A DNA stretch of 64,000 nt from an uncultured Clostridia bacterium (GCA_944367415.1 CALVWN010000060.1:1-64000), one strand, 5' to 3'; shown: positions 34,242 through 42,960, counted from the first letter of the stretch. Program-made: numbers and translations. The notes: generated from the sequence alone by a model not told the origin.

Positions 34242-35053
34242 ACAGGAAAGCCATCGCGCTCCGCTGCGTCAAGGCGGTGTTTATCGGACTTGTACTGCTC
34301 CTTCTGTACGCTCCCATCCTTTTGCTCGCCGTCTACAGCTTCATCGACACCGACATCATCGGCACGACGGGCGCCTTCACCTTCGATCATTACAAGGATC
34401 TGTTCACCGACTCGCAGGTCATGACGATGATCGGGAATACCTTGGGGCTTGCCTTTGCCTCGGCGGCGCTCTCCACCCTGCTCGGCACGCTGGGCGCCAT
34501 CGGAATGTTCTACAGCAAAAAGCGCGTCAAGACGGCGATCGGCGCCGTCTCGCGCATCCCCATCATCAATGCGGAGATCGTGACGGCGCTCTCGCTCGCC
34601 ATCCTCTTCGTCACCTTCGGACTGCCCAAATCCTACTTCACGCTGCTCATGGGCCACATGGTCATCTCGACGCCCTTCGTCGTGCTCTCCGTCATGCCCA
34701 AGCTCAAGCAGATGGATAATTCCCTCTACGAGGCGGCGCTCGATCTGGGCGCCTCGCCTGCGCAGGCGCTCTTCAAGGTCATCCTGCCGCAGATCATTCC
34801 GGGCGTCATCTCGGGGTTCATGCTCGCCATCACCCTCTCGCTCGACGACTACATCGTCACCGTCTATACCCGCCCCGCGGGATTTGACACCATCTCGACG
34901 TATGTCTTCAACGCGACCATCCGCGGCAACGCGCATACTGCCGAGACGCTCTCCTCCTTCTGGGCGCTGACGACCATCATCTTCCTCATCATCCTCATCG
35001 TCGTGATCTCCGCAAACCTTGCGGGCCGCAAAAAAAAGGAGGCAGTCAAATGA
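34238..35053 (+). CDS. potC: Spermidine/putrescine ABC permease PotC
   Basis: A 271-residue permease with six membrane helices and the EAA loop YEAALDLGASPAQALFKVILPQIIPG. LSLDDYIVTVYT is a conserved PotC segment. It starts with TTG at 34238, overlapping the potB stop (TTGA), with AAGGGGGG as ribosome-binding site. Its end overlaps potD by 4 nt (ATGA). Confidence 0.94.
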   Translation: MNRKAIALRCVKAVFIGLVLLLLYAPILLLAVYSFIDTDIIGTTGAFTFDHYKDLFTDSQVMTMIGNTLGLAFASAALSTLLGTLGAIGMFYSKKRVKTAIGAVSRIPIINAEIVTALSLAILFVTFGLPKSYFTLLMGHMVISTPFVVLSVMPKLKQMDNSLYEAALDLGASPAQALFKVILPQIIPGVISGFMLAITLSLDDYIVTVYTRPAGFDTISTYVFNATIRGNAHTAETLSSFWALTTIIFLIILIVVISANLAGRKKKEAVK

Positions 35054-36618
35054 AGAAACGACGCATCGGCGCACTCGCGCTCGCGGCTGCCGCCGCCCTT
35101 CCCACCCTGCTGTTCTCCGTCGGATGCGCAAGCGAAGACACCGTCGTTCTGCGCGTGTTCAACTGGGAAGAATACATCGACGAGGGCGGCGAAGGCTCCT
35201 ATCAGTACGATTACGAAGTCAACGAGGACGGCTCCGCGCCCCCCATCATCGAGGATTTCGAGGTGTGGTATGAGGAGACGTACGGCACCCCCATCCGCGT
35301 GGAATACTCCACCTTCGGCACCAACGAGGATATGTATAACCAGCTTCAGCTGGGCGACGAGTACGACCTTTTGTGCCCCTCCGAATACATGATCATGAAG
35401 CTCGCGGCGGAGGACTATCTGCAGCCCTATGACGAGGATTTTCTCGATCCCTCCATCGAAGGCAACTACTATGCGCAGAATGTCTCCCCCTACATCCGCG
35501 AGATGTTCGAGAGCAACCGCATCAATAAAGAGGATCCCGACGACACGTCCACCTGGGCGGACTATGCGGCGGGCTATATGTGGGGTGTGACGGGATTCAC
35601 CTACAATCCCGCCTATGTCGAAGCGGAGGAGCTTTCCTCGCTCGGCTGGGACATCATGCGCGCGCCGCAGTACAAGAACAAGGTCACGACCAAAGACAAC
35701 GTGCGCGACTCCTACTTCGTCGCCCTCGCCATCTGCTATCGCGACGAGATCGAGGCGCTCGACCCGGACGCCGACGACTATACGCAGAAGCTTGCCGCCA
35801 TCCTCAACCGCACGGACGAAGAGACCATCGCCAAGGTGGAAGCCGTCATGCAGGAGATGGATGAGAACATCTACGGGTATGAGACGGATACGGGCAAAGC
35901 GGACATCGTGAGCGGCAAGATCTGGCTCAACTTTGCCTGGAGCGGCGACGCCGTCTATGCCATGGATCTTGCGGAGGCGGGCGAGGACGAGGAAGGCAAC
36001 GAGACGGAAAGCACCCTTCTCAATTTCTTCATCCCCGAGGAATGCGCCAACCTCTGGTTCGACGGTTGGGTGATGCCGAAGGGCGCCAACAAACAGGCGG
36101 CGCAGGCGTTCGTCAACTTCATGTCCAAGCCGGAAAACGCCGTCCGCAATATGTACTATATCGGTTACTCGGGCGTCATTGCGGGCGAAGAAGTGCTCAG
36201 CTATGTCAAAGACTGCTACGAAGTCGACCCCGGCGACTATGAGAGCGAGGAAGATTATGTCGCCTACGACCTCTCCTATTTCTTCGGAGACACCGTCGAA
36301 GAAGGGAGCGCCGTCTTCTACGCCGACCGCGAACAGGCGGAGGAGCGCCAGCTGCACGCGCACTATCCCACGCTCGAAGTCACCAAGCGCTGCGCCGTCA
36401 TGGACTATTACGGCGAGGAGGCAAACGAGGCGATCAACGAGCTTTGGTCGCGCGTCAAGAGCGAGACGCTCGACACCTGGGCGATCGTCGTCATCTGCGT
36501 GGGCGTCGTGCTCGTCGTCGCCGCCGTGCTGACCGCAAAATTCGGCGGGAAGATCAATTTCTTCCGGCTACCCCACAAGAAAGGCTATCGGCGCGTCAGA
36601 CAGGAAAATTGCAGATAA
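35050..36618 (+). CDS. potD: Spermidine/putrescine-binding lipoprotein with C-terminal membrane helix
   Basis: A 522-residue PotD, longer than the usual 350. The signal ends in a lipobox, LLFSVGC, with Cys26 as lipidation site. Binding-domain motifs include VFNWEEYIDEG, YDLLCPSEYMIMKLA, WGVTGFTYNP and NFFIPEECANLWFDGWVMPKGA. After the binding fold comes a second hydrophobic helix (about 477-497, TWAIVVICVGVVLVVAAVLTA) followed by a basic tail (HKKGYRRVRQENCR), so the protein would be anchored at both ends. This is unusual for a substrate-binding protein. Last gene of the operon; a strong terminator follows. Confidence 0.92.
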   Translation: MKKRRIGALALAAAAALPTLLFSVGCASEDTVVLRVFNWEEYIDEGGEGSYQYDYEVNEDGSAPPIIEDFEVWYEETYGTPIRVEYSTFGTNEDMYNQLQLGDEYDLLCPSEYMIMKLAAEDYLQPYDEDFLDPSIEGNYYAQNVSPYIREMFESNRINKEDPDDTSTWADYAAGYMWGVTGFTYNPAYVEAEELSSLGWDIMRAPQYKNKVTTKDNVRDSYFVALAICYRDEIEALDPDADDYTQKLAAILNRTDEETIAKVEAVMQEMDENIYGYETDTGKADIVSGKIWLNFAWSGDAVYAMDLAEAGEDEEGNETESTLLNFFIPEECANLWFDGWVMPKGANKQAAQAFVNFMSKPENAVRNMYYIGYSGVIAGEEVLSYVKDCYEVDPGDYESEEDYVAYDLSYFFGDTVEEGSAVFYADREQAEERQLHAHYPTLEVTKRCAVMDYYGEEANEAINELWSRVKSETLDTWAIVVICVGVVLVVAAVLTAKFGGKINFFRLPHKKGYRRVRQENCR

Positions 36619-36628
36619 ACGGGCACGC

Positions 36629-36661
36629 AAAAAGGCACGGACGCATTGTCCGTGCCTTTTT
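36629..36661. terminator. Bidirectional terminator between potD and the CobW genes
   Basis: AAAAAGGCACGGAC, 5-nt loop, GTCCGTGCCTTTTT: a perfect 14-bp stem with A and T flanks, able to stop transcripts from both convergent operons. Confidence 0.9.
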
Positions 36662-36669
36662 CTCTGTTC

Positions 36670-37614
36670 TCAGTAAAATGTCGCAAGCTCCTGTTCGGGC
36701 GGCGCGGTGTATTCCACGCTCGACGCCTTGAGCACCGGGCCTTTCTGGCCGTAGATGGAATGATACATGATGTCGATGCGCGCGGTGACCATCACCCAGT
36801 CGCGCGTCTTGAAGGGAAGATCGGAATTGTGCAGACACACGAGACCGCTGTAGGCGATGTCCGCCTCGCAGCACGTCATGATGTGCCGACCGACGACGAT
36901 CGTCCCCTTTTTCATCTTCTTATCCACCGCGACAAGTCCCTTGAACCGCACCGTCTTTCCGCGGTATTTGTCCGTTTCCTCGACGAGATCGCGGTAGAAG
37001 AAGGCGTAGTCGCGGTCTGCGATCTCGATGACGGGTGCATCGATATCATAGGGAAGCGGATCGACGATCTCGTCGTACTCCGCTTTTCCGCCCAAATACT
37101 CGTAGACGATGCCGGGGCGGCGCGTCATGGCTCGGATGATCTTGTGGAACTCTTCCTTGGAATACTCCCCGCGGAAGCGGTTGAACACGACCATATCGGC
37201 ATACTGCACCTTGTCGTAGACGAGCTGGCGCATATTCTTGTTGTACGAGAGGAAGGTGGTCGCATCGAAGAAGGTCATCACCTGGGCGATCGCCCAGCCG
37301 TCCGGCATCGCGTCGAAGAACTTCTGCAGCTCGCACATTCCGTTGTACTCGACGAGCACGCGCTCGGCGGAATACTTCTTGACGAGCGCGGAGAGATTCT
37401 GCTCCGTTATGTCGGCGACATCGAGATGCTCCACCGCATAGGAGGGGTTGGCGAACTTTTCGTAGTCGTACTCCTCCTCCCCCTCCTCAAAGACGAGGAG
37501 CAGGGTGTGTTCGCCCGAATCGAAGCGCTCATCCTCGAGCGTCTCCTGGATGAATTTGGTCTTCCCCGACTCGAGAAAGCCGAGAAAGAGATAGACGGGA
37601 ATTTCCTGCGGCAT
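36670..37614 (-). CDS. CobW-like GTPase fused to a DUF1980/YcgQ-like domain
   Basis: A 314-residue fusion. Residues 1 to about 190 resemble the G3E GTPase CobW/COG0523 class (P-loop FLGFLESGKTK, residues 12-19), but the CxCC metal motif is absent. Residues about 205-300 (KYRGKTVRFKGLVAVDKKM, GRHIMTCCEADIAYSGL with Cys248-Cys249) match the C-terminal domain of YcgQ/DUF1980 (TIGR03943) proteins, which accompany zinc-responsive permeases. The fusion suggests a metal-handling role, probably zinc, together with the CobW protein encoded 3 bp upstream. ATG at 37612-37614. Family of the first half is clear, of the second likely. Confidence 0.8.
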   Translation of the reverse strand: MPQEIPVYLFLGFLESGKTKFIQETLEDERFDSGEHTLLLVFEEGEEEYDYEKFANPSYAVEHLDVADITEQNLSALVKKYSAERVLVEYNGMCELQKFFDAMPDGWAIAQVMTFFDATTFLSYNKNMRQLVYDKVQYADMVVFNRFRGEYSKEEFHKIIRAMTRRPGIVYEYLGGKAEYDEIVDPLPYDIDAPVIEIADRDYAFFYRDLVEETDKYRGKTVRFKGLVAVDKKMKKGTIVVGRHIMTCCEADIAYSGLVCLHNSDLPFKTRDWVMVTARIDIMYHSIYGQKGPVLKASSVEYTAPPEQELATFY

Positions 37615-37617
37615 GGC

Positions 37618-38709
37618 TTACCCCAAAAAGAGCGCCTTGAGCTTGTCTTCATCCAGCTTGCAGCCGATGACGCACAGCCTGCCCGTCACGCCCGGCATCC
37701 CCTCGCGGACGTCCGGTTCGCCGGGAACATAGTCGAAATAGTACCACTTGCCGTCCCCCGCGACGATGCCCTTCGCGCGCAGCACCTGACCGTAGTCGCC
37801 CGATGCGAGCGCGGCGAGCTTGTCGTGCAGCTCCTGCGCCGTGAACGTCTTGCCCGTCTCCACGCCCCAGCTCGTGAACACCTCGTCTGCGTGGTGGTGA
37901 TGATGACAATGCTCGCCGTGCTCGTGGTCGTGATGGCAGCACTCGTCGTCCTCGTCGTCGTGGTGGTGATGCTCATGTTCCTCGTCGTGGTGATGACAAT
38001 GTTCGCCGTGCTCGTGGTCGTGATGGCAGCACTCGTCGTCCTCGTCGTCGTGGTGATGATGATGGCAGTGTTCGTGATCGTCCGCCGTCTCGCGGGCGAG
38101 CTTTTCGAGTTCCGCCTCGAGCGTATCCTTGCGCTCGATCGCGGCGAGAAGTTCCTTGCCCGAAAGCTCCTTCCAGTCTGTCGTGACGATGGTCGCGTTC
38201 GTATGCTCTTTCAGAAGCGCGACCGCCTCGGCGACCTTCTGCGCGTTGCCCGTGTGCGAAAGCACGATGCAGCCCGCATTCTCCACCTGATCGAGGAAAA
38301 ATTCGCCGAAGTTCTTGAGATACATCTTGCACTTGTTCGCATCGACGACGGTGCAGAAGGCATTGAGCTGCGCCCCCTCCACGCCCGCGCCCTGCACGGC
38401 ACGGATGACATCGGAGAGCTTGCCGACGCCCGAGGGCTCGATGACGATGCGGTCGGGCGCATACTTGGCGGCAACCTCGCGAAGCGCCTTGGCAAAGTCG
38501 CCCACAAGCGTACAGCAGATGCAGCCCGAGTTCATCTCGGTGATCTTGATCCCCGCATCCTGCAGGAATCCGCCGTCCACGCCGATCTCACCGAATTCGT
38601 TCTCGATGAGCACGACCTGCTCGCCCTTGTACACTTCCTGAATGAGCTTACGGATGAGCGTCGTCTTGCCGGCGCCCAAAAAGCCGGAAAAAATATCGAT
38701 CTTGATCAT
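37618..38709 (-). CDS. CobW/COG0523 GTPase with His-rich metal-binding insert
   Basis: A 363-residue G3E GTPase, the class of nucleotide-dependent metal chaperones. Walker A is FLGAGKTTLI (residues 10-19), the metal motif GCICC (Cys63, 65, 66) follows, then VIEPSGVG and SHTGNAQK (base-recognition region). Between the GTPase and C-terminal domains, residues about 211-271 form a His/Asp/Glu/Cys-rich stretch made of two 30-residue repeats (HHHHDDEDDECCHHDHEHGE). The C-terminal CobW_C domain (KGIVAGDGKWYYFDYVPGE) is present. GAGGTG precedes the ATG. It is co-transcribed with the CobW-DUF1980 gene; zinc is the likely metal, but no Zur site was recognised. Confidence 0.92.
   Translation of the reverse strand: MIKIDIFSGFLGAGKTTLIRKLIQEVYKGEQVVLIENEFGEIGVDGGFLQDAGIKITEMNSGCICCTLVGDFAKALREVAAKYAPDRIVIEPSGVGKLSDVIRAVQGAGVEGAQLNAFCTVVDANKCKMYLKNFGEFFLDQVENAGCIVLSHTGNAQKVAEAVALLKEHTNATIVTTDWKELSGKELLAAIERKDTLEAELEKLARETADDHEHCHHHHHDDEDDECCHHDHEHGEHCHHHDEEHEHHHHDDEDDECCHHDHEHGEHCHHHHHADEVFTSWGVETGKTFTAQELHDKLAALASGDYGQVLRAKGIVAGDGKWYYFDYVPGEPDVREGMPGVTGRLCVIGCKLDEDKLKALFLG
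37891..38079. repeat. 90-bp in-frame tandem duplication encoding the His-rich region
   Basis: The block starting TGATGACAATGCTCGCCGTG at 37901 recurs at 37991 with few changes, giving a 30-codon repeat unit. The region is prone to copy-number change by slippage or recombination. Confidence 0.8.
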
Positions 38710-38726
38710 ACTTTCACCTCATTTAC

Positions 38727-38754
38727 AATATATACCCCGAAGGGCGAGGTTCAA
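38727..38754 (-). promoter_or_regulatory. Possible promoter of the CobW pair
   Basis: Minus-strand TTGAAC (38749-38754), 16 bp, TATATT (38727-38732). The -35 element overlaps the stop codon of the aminopeptidase gene; read-through from that gene is the alternative. Confidence 0.4.
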
Positions 38755-39977
38755 AACGCCCAATTTCCGTCTTTGAAGATGGCGACGCGCTCGCCCTTTG
38801 CCGTCACGCCCGTAATGGAGAGATCCTTGCTGCCGATCATGAAGTCGACATGGATCATGCTGTCATTGATGCCGTATTCCTTGATCTGCTCGTTGGTCAT
38901 ATCCTCATAGCCGCGCACGCAGTTGCCGAACCCGCGTCCGAGCGCAAGATGGCAGCTCGCATTCTCGTCGAAGAGCGTGTTATAAAAGAGGATACCGAGG
39001 TTGTTGATGGGCGAATCGTACGCGATGAGCGCGCACTCGCCGAGCATACAGGCGCCCTCGTCCATCGACACCATCTTTTCCAGGAGCGCCTGGTTCTTCT
39101 CCGCCTTTACCTCGACCGCCTTGCCCTTTTCAAAGCGCACCGAGAAGTTCTCGATGAGCTGCCCCTGATAGGAGAGCGGCTTGGTCGCATAGACGATGCC
39201 GTCCGCATCCCCCGCGCGCGGCGAGGTGAAGATCTCCTCGGAGGGAATATTGGGGTTATAGTAATGCCCTTTGAGATCGCTCTCGCCGCCCCCCATGAAA
39301 TCGACGTTGGGCAGAAGTCCCACGCGAAGATCGGTTCCGTTGGAGGACTTGTACTCGAGCGCGGCAAGTCCGAGGCGGTTGAGGTAGTCGCACCGCTTGG
39401 CAAGATCGTCGTTGTGACGCGCCCACTCGCGCACGGGATCGGGGCCGTCCGCGCGCGACGCCTTCAGGATAGCGTCCCAGAGCGCCTCGACGGCGCGGTT
39501 GATCTGAAGATCGGGAAACACCTTCTTCGCCCACGCCTTGCCGGGAACGGCGGCGATGCACCAGGGATAGTTGTTCTCCATCTTGTCACGGTACGGCTTG
39601 ATGATCTTCATTCTGCCGACGGTGACCGCGCGCATCTTCTCCTGGTCGATGCCCGCAAGACCGTCGGGATCCTCGGAGAGGATGTGCAGCATGGCGGGAA
39701 GTTCCTTGGTGTACAGCTACCAGCGCTCCTGCTCCCACTTGGGAACGCTTGCAAGCACGTCCTCTTTTTCGTATTTATACTTGAGCTTCGTCATGGGCTG
39801 ATGCGACCATTCGACCGTCACTTTTCCCGCGCCGGCGCGGTAAAGTTCTTCGACCACCCACTCGACGAACTCGGGCTGATCAAGCCCCGCGTTGACGATG
39901 ACCCATTGCCCGCGCTTGACGTTGATGCCCGTCTTGGCGAGCAGCTTGGCATACCGTTTGAGTTGCAATTTATTCAT
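38751..39977 (-). pseudogene. M29-family aminopeptidase interrupted by an in-frame amber codon
   Basis: The whole coding length of a 408-residue M29 metallo-aminopeptidase is present in one frame, but codon 87 (39717-39719) is TAG. Upstream: MNKLQLKRYAKLLAKTGIN to KWEQERW; downstream: LYTKELPAMLHILSEDPDG onward. The metal-site region looks intact (GECALIAYDSPIN, LFDENASCHLALG, NDSMIHVDFMIGS). The ATG at 39975-39977 has GGAGG and a good promoter. A single CAG-to-TAG change would explain it, so this is a recent nonsense mutation, an assembly or base-call error, or a case of amber read-through. TAG is used as a normal stop by murD and murB here, which argues against general recoding. Confidence 0.85.
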
Positions 39978-40005
39978 GATCTGTCCTCCGAAGGTACTTT
40001 TCCTC

Positions 40006-40034
40006 ATTATACCGCATTTGCGGAAAATAGTCAA
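40006..40034 (-). promoter_or_regulatory. Promoter of the aminopeptidase gene
   Basis: Minus-strand TTGACT (40029-40034), 17 bp, TATAAT (40006-40011). An intact promoter fits recent inactivation. Confidence 0.8.
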
Positions 40035-40052
40035 TTCTTTGCCCGCAATGCG

Positions 40053-40079
40053 AAAAAAATGCGGGTTTTGCCCCGCATT
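40053..40079 (-). terminator. Terminator of nrdD-nrdG
   Basis: Minus-strand AATGCGGG, 6-nt loop, CCCGCATT, then a T-run. Confidence 0.8.
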
Positions 40080-40082
40080 GAG

Positions 40083-40105
40083 AGTATTATGTCAGATATA
40101 ATACT
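40083..40105. repeat. Intergenic palindrome, copy 2
   Basis: AGTATTATGT, centre CAG, ATATAATACT (one arm mismatch against copy 1), again followed by ATGTT. The nrdG stop codon lies inside it, so the palindrome encodes the last residues (IVLYLT) of NrdG. Confidence 0.8.
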
Positions 40106-40608
40106 ATGTTCCCGCTCGATAATGTCTTTTTGACATCGATCACCCGCTGGTTGGAGGAGCCGCGGAACACGAGACGGATGTCTTTGAGTTCCTCGATAAA
40201 GCGCCCGTCCACAAGGACGTCGAAACAGGAGATCAGCTCACGCGTCACCTCACAGTTCGCCTGCGCCTCCTCGATGCCCCCATCCAGGAAGGTATAGCCC
40301 GTATAGCACCAGATGGTCTTCTGCGGCAGCCGCTCACGCACCCGCTTTACAAAGGGCAGCAGGGCGCGCTGGTTCTCCGGTTCCATCGGATCGCCGCCCA
40401 GAAGCGTCAGTCCGGCGATATAGTCGGGCGAGAGCGCCTGCAAGATCTCCTCCTCCACCGCCTCGGTAAAGGGCTTGCCGTAGTCAAAGTCCCAGGTGAC
40501 CTTGTTGAAGCAATTCTTGCAGTGCCGCCTGCAACCGGAAACGAAGAGGGAGACGCGAACCCCCTCTCCGTTTGCGATATCTGTCTTTTTGATCTCCGCG
40601 TAGTTCAT
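40087..40608 (-). CDS. nrdG: Anaerobic ribonucleotide reductase activating protein
   Basis: A 173-residue radical-SAM enzyme that installs the glycyl radical on NrdD. The cluster motif is SGCRRHCKNCFN (CxxxCxxC), with GLTLLGGDPMEPENQ (GGDP motif) and IWCYTGYTF downstream. The ATG at 40606-40608 follows the nrdD stop by 4 bp; no strong ribosome-binding site is seen, so translational coupling is likely. Its C-terminus is encoded by the palindromic repeat. Confidence 0.95.
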   Translation of the reverse strand: MNYAEIKKTDIANGEGVRVSLFVSGCRRHCKNCFNKVTWDFDYGKPFTEAVEEEILQALSPDYIAGLTLLGGDPMEPENQRALLPFVKRVRERLPQKTIWCYTGYTFLDGGIEEAQANCEVTRELISCFDVLVDGRFIEELKDIRLVFRGSSNQRVIDVKKTLSSGNIVLYLT

Positions 40609-40612
40609 GGCA

Positions 40613-42787
40613 TCACAGGTGGAGCACTCTGTCCTTGATCTCCTGCGTTCTGCCCTGGTTCCAAAACTGCGTTCCGATATAGCCGCAGGTGCGGCGCGCA
40701 ACGTTCATCTTGGTCTGGTCGCGGTTGTGGCAGTGCGGGCACTCCCAGACGAGTTTGCCGTCCTCGTCCTCGACGATCTGGATCTCCCCGTCATAGCCGC
40801 ACACCTGGCAGTAGTCGCTCTTGGTGTTCAGCTCCGCATACATGATATTGTCGTAGATATACTGCATGACGGCGAGCACGGCGGGAATATTGTTCTGCAT
40901 ATTGGGCACTTCCACATAGGAGATGGCGCCGCCCGGCGAGAGCTGCTGGAATTCGCTCTCGAACTTGAGCTTGGTGAAGGCGTCGATCGGCTCGGTGACG
41001 TGGACGTGATAGCTGTTGGTGATATAGTTCTTGTCGGTGACGCCCGGGATGATGCCGAAGCGCTTTTGCAGGCACTTTGCGAACTTGTACGTCGTGCTCT
41101 CGAGCGGCGTACCGTACAGCGAGAAGTCGATGTTCTCCTTCTCCTTCCACTCCTTGCACTTGTCGTTCATGTGCTGCATGACGGCGAGCGCGAAGGGCTT
41201 CGCCTCCTCATCGGTGTGGCTCTTGCCCGTCATGTACTTGGTACATTCATACAGCCCCGCATAGCCGAGCGAGATGGTCGAATAGCCGCCGTAGAGAAGC
41301 TTGTCGATGGTCTCGCCCTTTTTGAGGCGCGCCAGCGCGCCGTACTGCCAGAGGATGGGCGCGGCGTCCGAGAGCGTCCCCTTGAGACGGTTGTGGCGAT
41401 ACATGAGCGCGCGGTAGCACAGCTCGAGGCGCTCGTCAAAGATCTTCCAGAAGCGTTCCTCGTTCCTGCCCGAAGAGAGCGCGACGTCCACAAGGTTGAT
41501 CGTGACGACGCCCTGGTTGAATCTGCCGTAATACTTGGGTTTTCCGTTCTCGTCGACGTAGGGCGTGAGGAAGCTGCGGCAGCCCATGCAGGTGTAGCAG
41601 TGCCCCTCTCCGTTCTTGTCGATCTTGTATTTGAGCATCATCTTCTCGGAGATATAGTCGGGCACCATGCGCTTTGCGGTGCATTTCGCCGCGAGCTGCG
41701 TGAGATACCAATACTTGCTCCCCTCGCGGACGTTGTCCTCCTCGAGCACATAGATGAGCTTGGGGAAGGCAGGCGTCACCCAGACGCCCGACTCGTTCTT
41801 GACGCCGCGGATGCGCTGGTTGAGCGTCTCCTCGATGATGAGTGCGAGGTCTGCGCGCTCCTGTTCGTTGCGCGCCTCGCCGAGGTACATGAACACGGTG
41901 ACGAAGGGCGCCTGCCCGTTGGTGGTCAGAAGGGTGACGACCTGATACTGGATGGTCTGGATCCCCTTTGCGATCTCCGCCTTCAGGCGCTTTTCGGCGA
42001 TCTTGGCGATCTGCTTTTCATCGGTGATGCCGAGATCCTTCAGCTCGTCCGCAACGTCGGCGCGGATCTTCTGACGGCTGACGTCGACGAAGGGCGCGAG
42101 GTGCGTGAGCGAGATGCTCTGCCCGCCGTACTGGTTGGAGGCGACCTGCGCGATGATCTGCGTCGCGATGTTGCACGCCGTCGAGAAGGAATGCGGCTTT
42201 TCGATGAACGTCCCCGAAATGACGGTGCCGTTCTGGAGCATGTCCTCGAGGTTGACGAGGTCGCAGTTGTGCATATTCTGCGCGAAATAGTCGGCATCGT
42301 GGAAGTGGATGAGTCCCTCGTCGTGCGCCTCGACGATATCCTGCGGCAGGAGAATGCGGCGCGTGAGGTCTTTGGAGACTTCGCCCGCCATGTAGTCGCG
42401 CTGCACGGAGTTGACCGTGGGATTCTTGTTGGAATTTTCCTGCTTGACTTCCTCGTTGTTGCACTCGATGAGCGTCAGGATCTGCGCATCCGTCGTGTTC
42501 GCCCTGCGGACGAGCGCACGGGTGTAGCGATAGGTGATGTACTTGCGCGCGACGGCAAACGCCTTCTGATCCATGATCTGATTCTCGACGAAATCCTGGA
42601 TCTCCTCGACGTTGACGGCACGGTTGAGATCGTTCGAAAGCGCGGTGACCTTCCTCGTGATGAGGCCGATCTGCTCCTCCGAGAGACGGTTCTCTTCGCT
42701 GACTTCATTGTTCGCTTTGCGGATGGCGTTCTCGATCTTGCTCGCATCGAACGCGACTTCTGCGCCGTTTCTTTTGATGATCTTCAT
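40613..42787 (-). CDS. nrdD: Anaerobic (class III) ribonucleoside-triphosphate reductase
   Basis: A 724-residue glycyl-radical enzyme reducing NTPs to dNTPs without oxygen. An ATP-cone comes first (about 1-95, IIKRNGAEVAFDASKIENAI). The catalytic domain includes HFHDADYFAQNMHNCDLVN and CYTCMGCRSFLTPY. Near the C-terminus are a four-Cys zinc site (CQVCG and CPHC) and the radical motif RRTCGYIG, with Gly702. The ATG at 42785-42787 follows GGGAG. Two NrdR boxes lie upstream of the promoter. nrdG follows. Confidence 0.97.
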   Translation of the reverse strand: MKIIKRNGAEVAFDASKIENAIRKANNEVSEENRLSEEQIGLITRKVTALSNDLNRAVNVEEIQDFVENQIMDQKAFAVARKYITYRYTRALVRRANTTDAQILTLIECNNEEVKQENSNKNPTVNSVQRDYMAGEVSKDLTRRILLPQDIVEAHDEGLIHFHDADYFAQNMHNCDLVNLEDMLQNGTVISGTFIEKPHSFSTACNIATQIIAQVASNQYGGQSISLTHLAPFVDVSRQKIRADVADELKDLGITDEKQIAKIAEKRLKAEIAKGIQTIQYQVVTLLTTNGQAPFVTVFMYLGEARNEQERADLALIIEETLNQRIRGVKNESGVWVTPAFPKLIYVLEEDNVREGSKYWYLTQLAAKCTAKRMVPDYISEKMMLKYKIDKNGEGHCYTCMGCRSFLTPYVDENGKPKYYGRFNQGVVTINLVDVALSSGRNEERFWKIFDERLELCYRALMYRHNRLKGTLSDAAPILWQYGALARLKKGETIDKLLYGGYSTISLGYAGLYECTKYMTGKSHTDEEAKPFALAVMQHMNDKCKEWKEKENIDFSLYGTPLESTTYKFAKCLQKRFGIIPGVTDKNYITNSYHVHVTEPIDAFTKLKFESEFQQLSPGGAISYVEVPNMQNNIPAVLAVMQYIYDNIMYAELNTKSDYCQVCGYDGEIQIVEDEDGKLVWECPHCHNRDQTKMNVARRTCGYIGTQFWNQGRTQEIKDRVLHL

Positions 42788-42863
42788 GGCACTTCTGCTC
42801 CCAACCTTATGATAGTTCCCCCTTGCGGGAAAAAAGCGTCCCCCCTTTCGAGGGAACGCTTCT

Positions 42864-42892
42864 ATCATACACCATATGTTGTCGTTTGTCAA
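42864..42892 (-). promoter_or_regulatory. Promoter of nrdD-nrdG
   Basis: Minus-strand TTGACA (42887-42892), 17 bp, TATGAT (42864-42869). Confidence 0.8.
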
Positions 42893-42899
42893 GAGGATA

Positions 42900-42947
42900 G
42901 CCCAATATTTTGTAAAAATATTTTTTTGACACCACAATATCTTGTGT
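42900..42947 (-). promoter_or_regulatory. Two NrdR boxes
   Basis: Minus-strand ACACAAGATATTGTGG (42932-42947) and TTACAAAATATTGGGC (42900-42915) both match the NrdR consensus acaCwAtATaTwGwgt. Their centres are 32 bp apart, about three helical turns, as expected for cooperative NrdR binding. They lie just upstream of the -35 box. Confidence 0.85.
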
Positions 42948-42960
42948 CTGAATGCAAGGT

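Noticed and set aside
39717..39719. Pyrrolysine or genome-wide amber recoding
   Set aside because: murD and murB use TAG as normal stops, no pyl genes are in the window, and M29 peptidases are not known pyrrolysine proteins.
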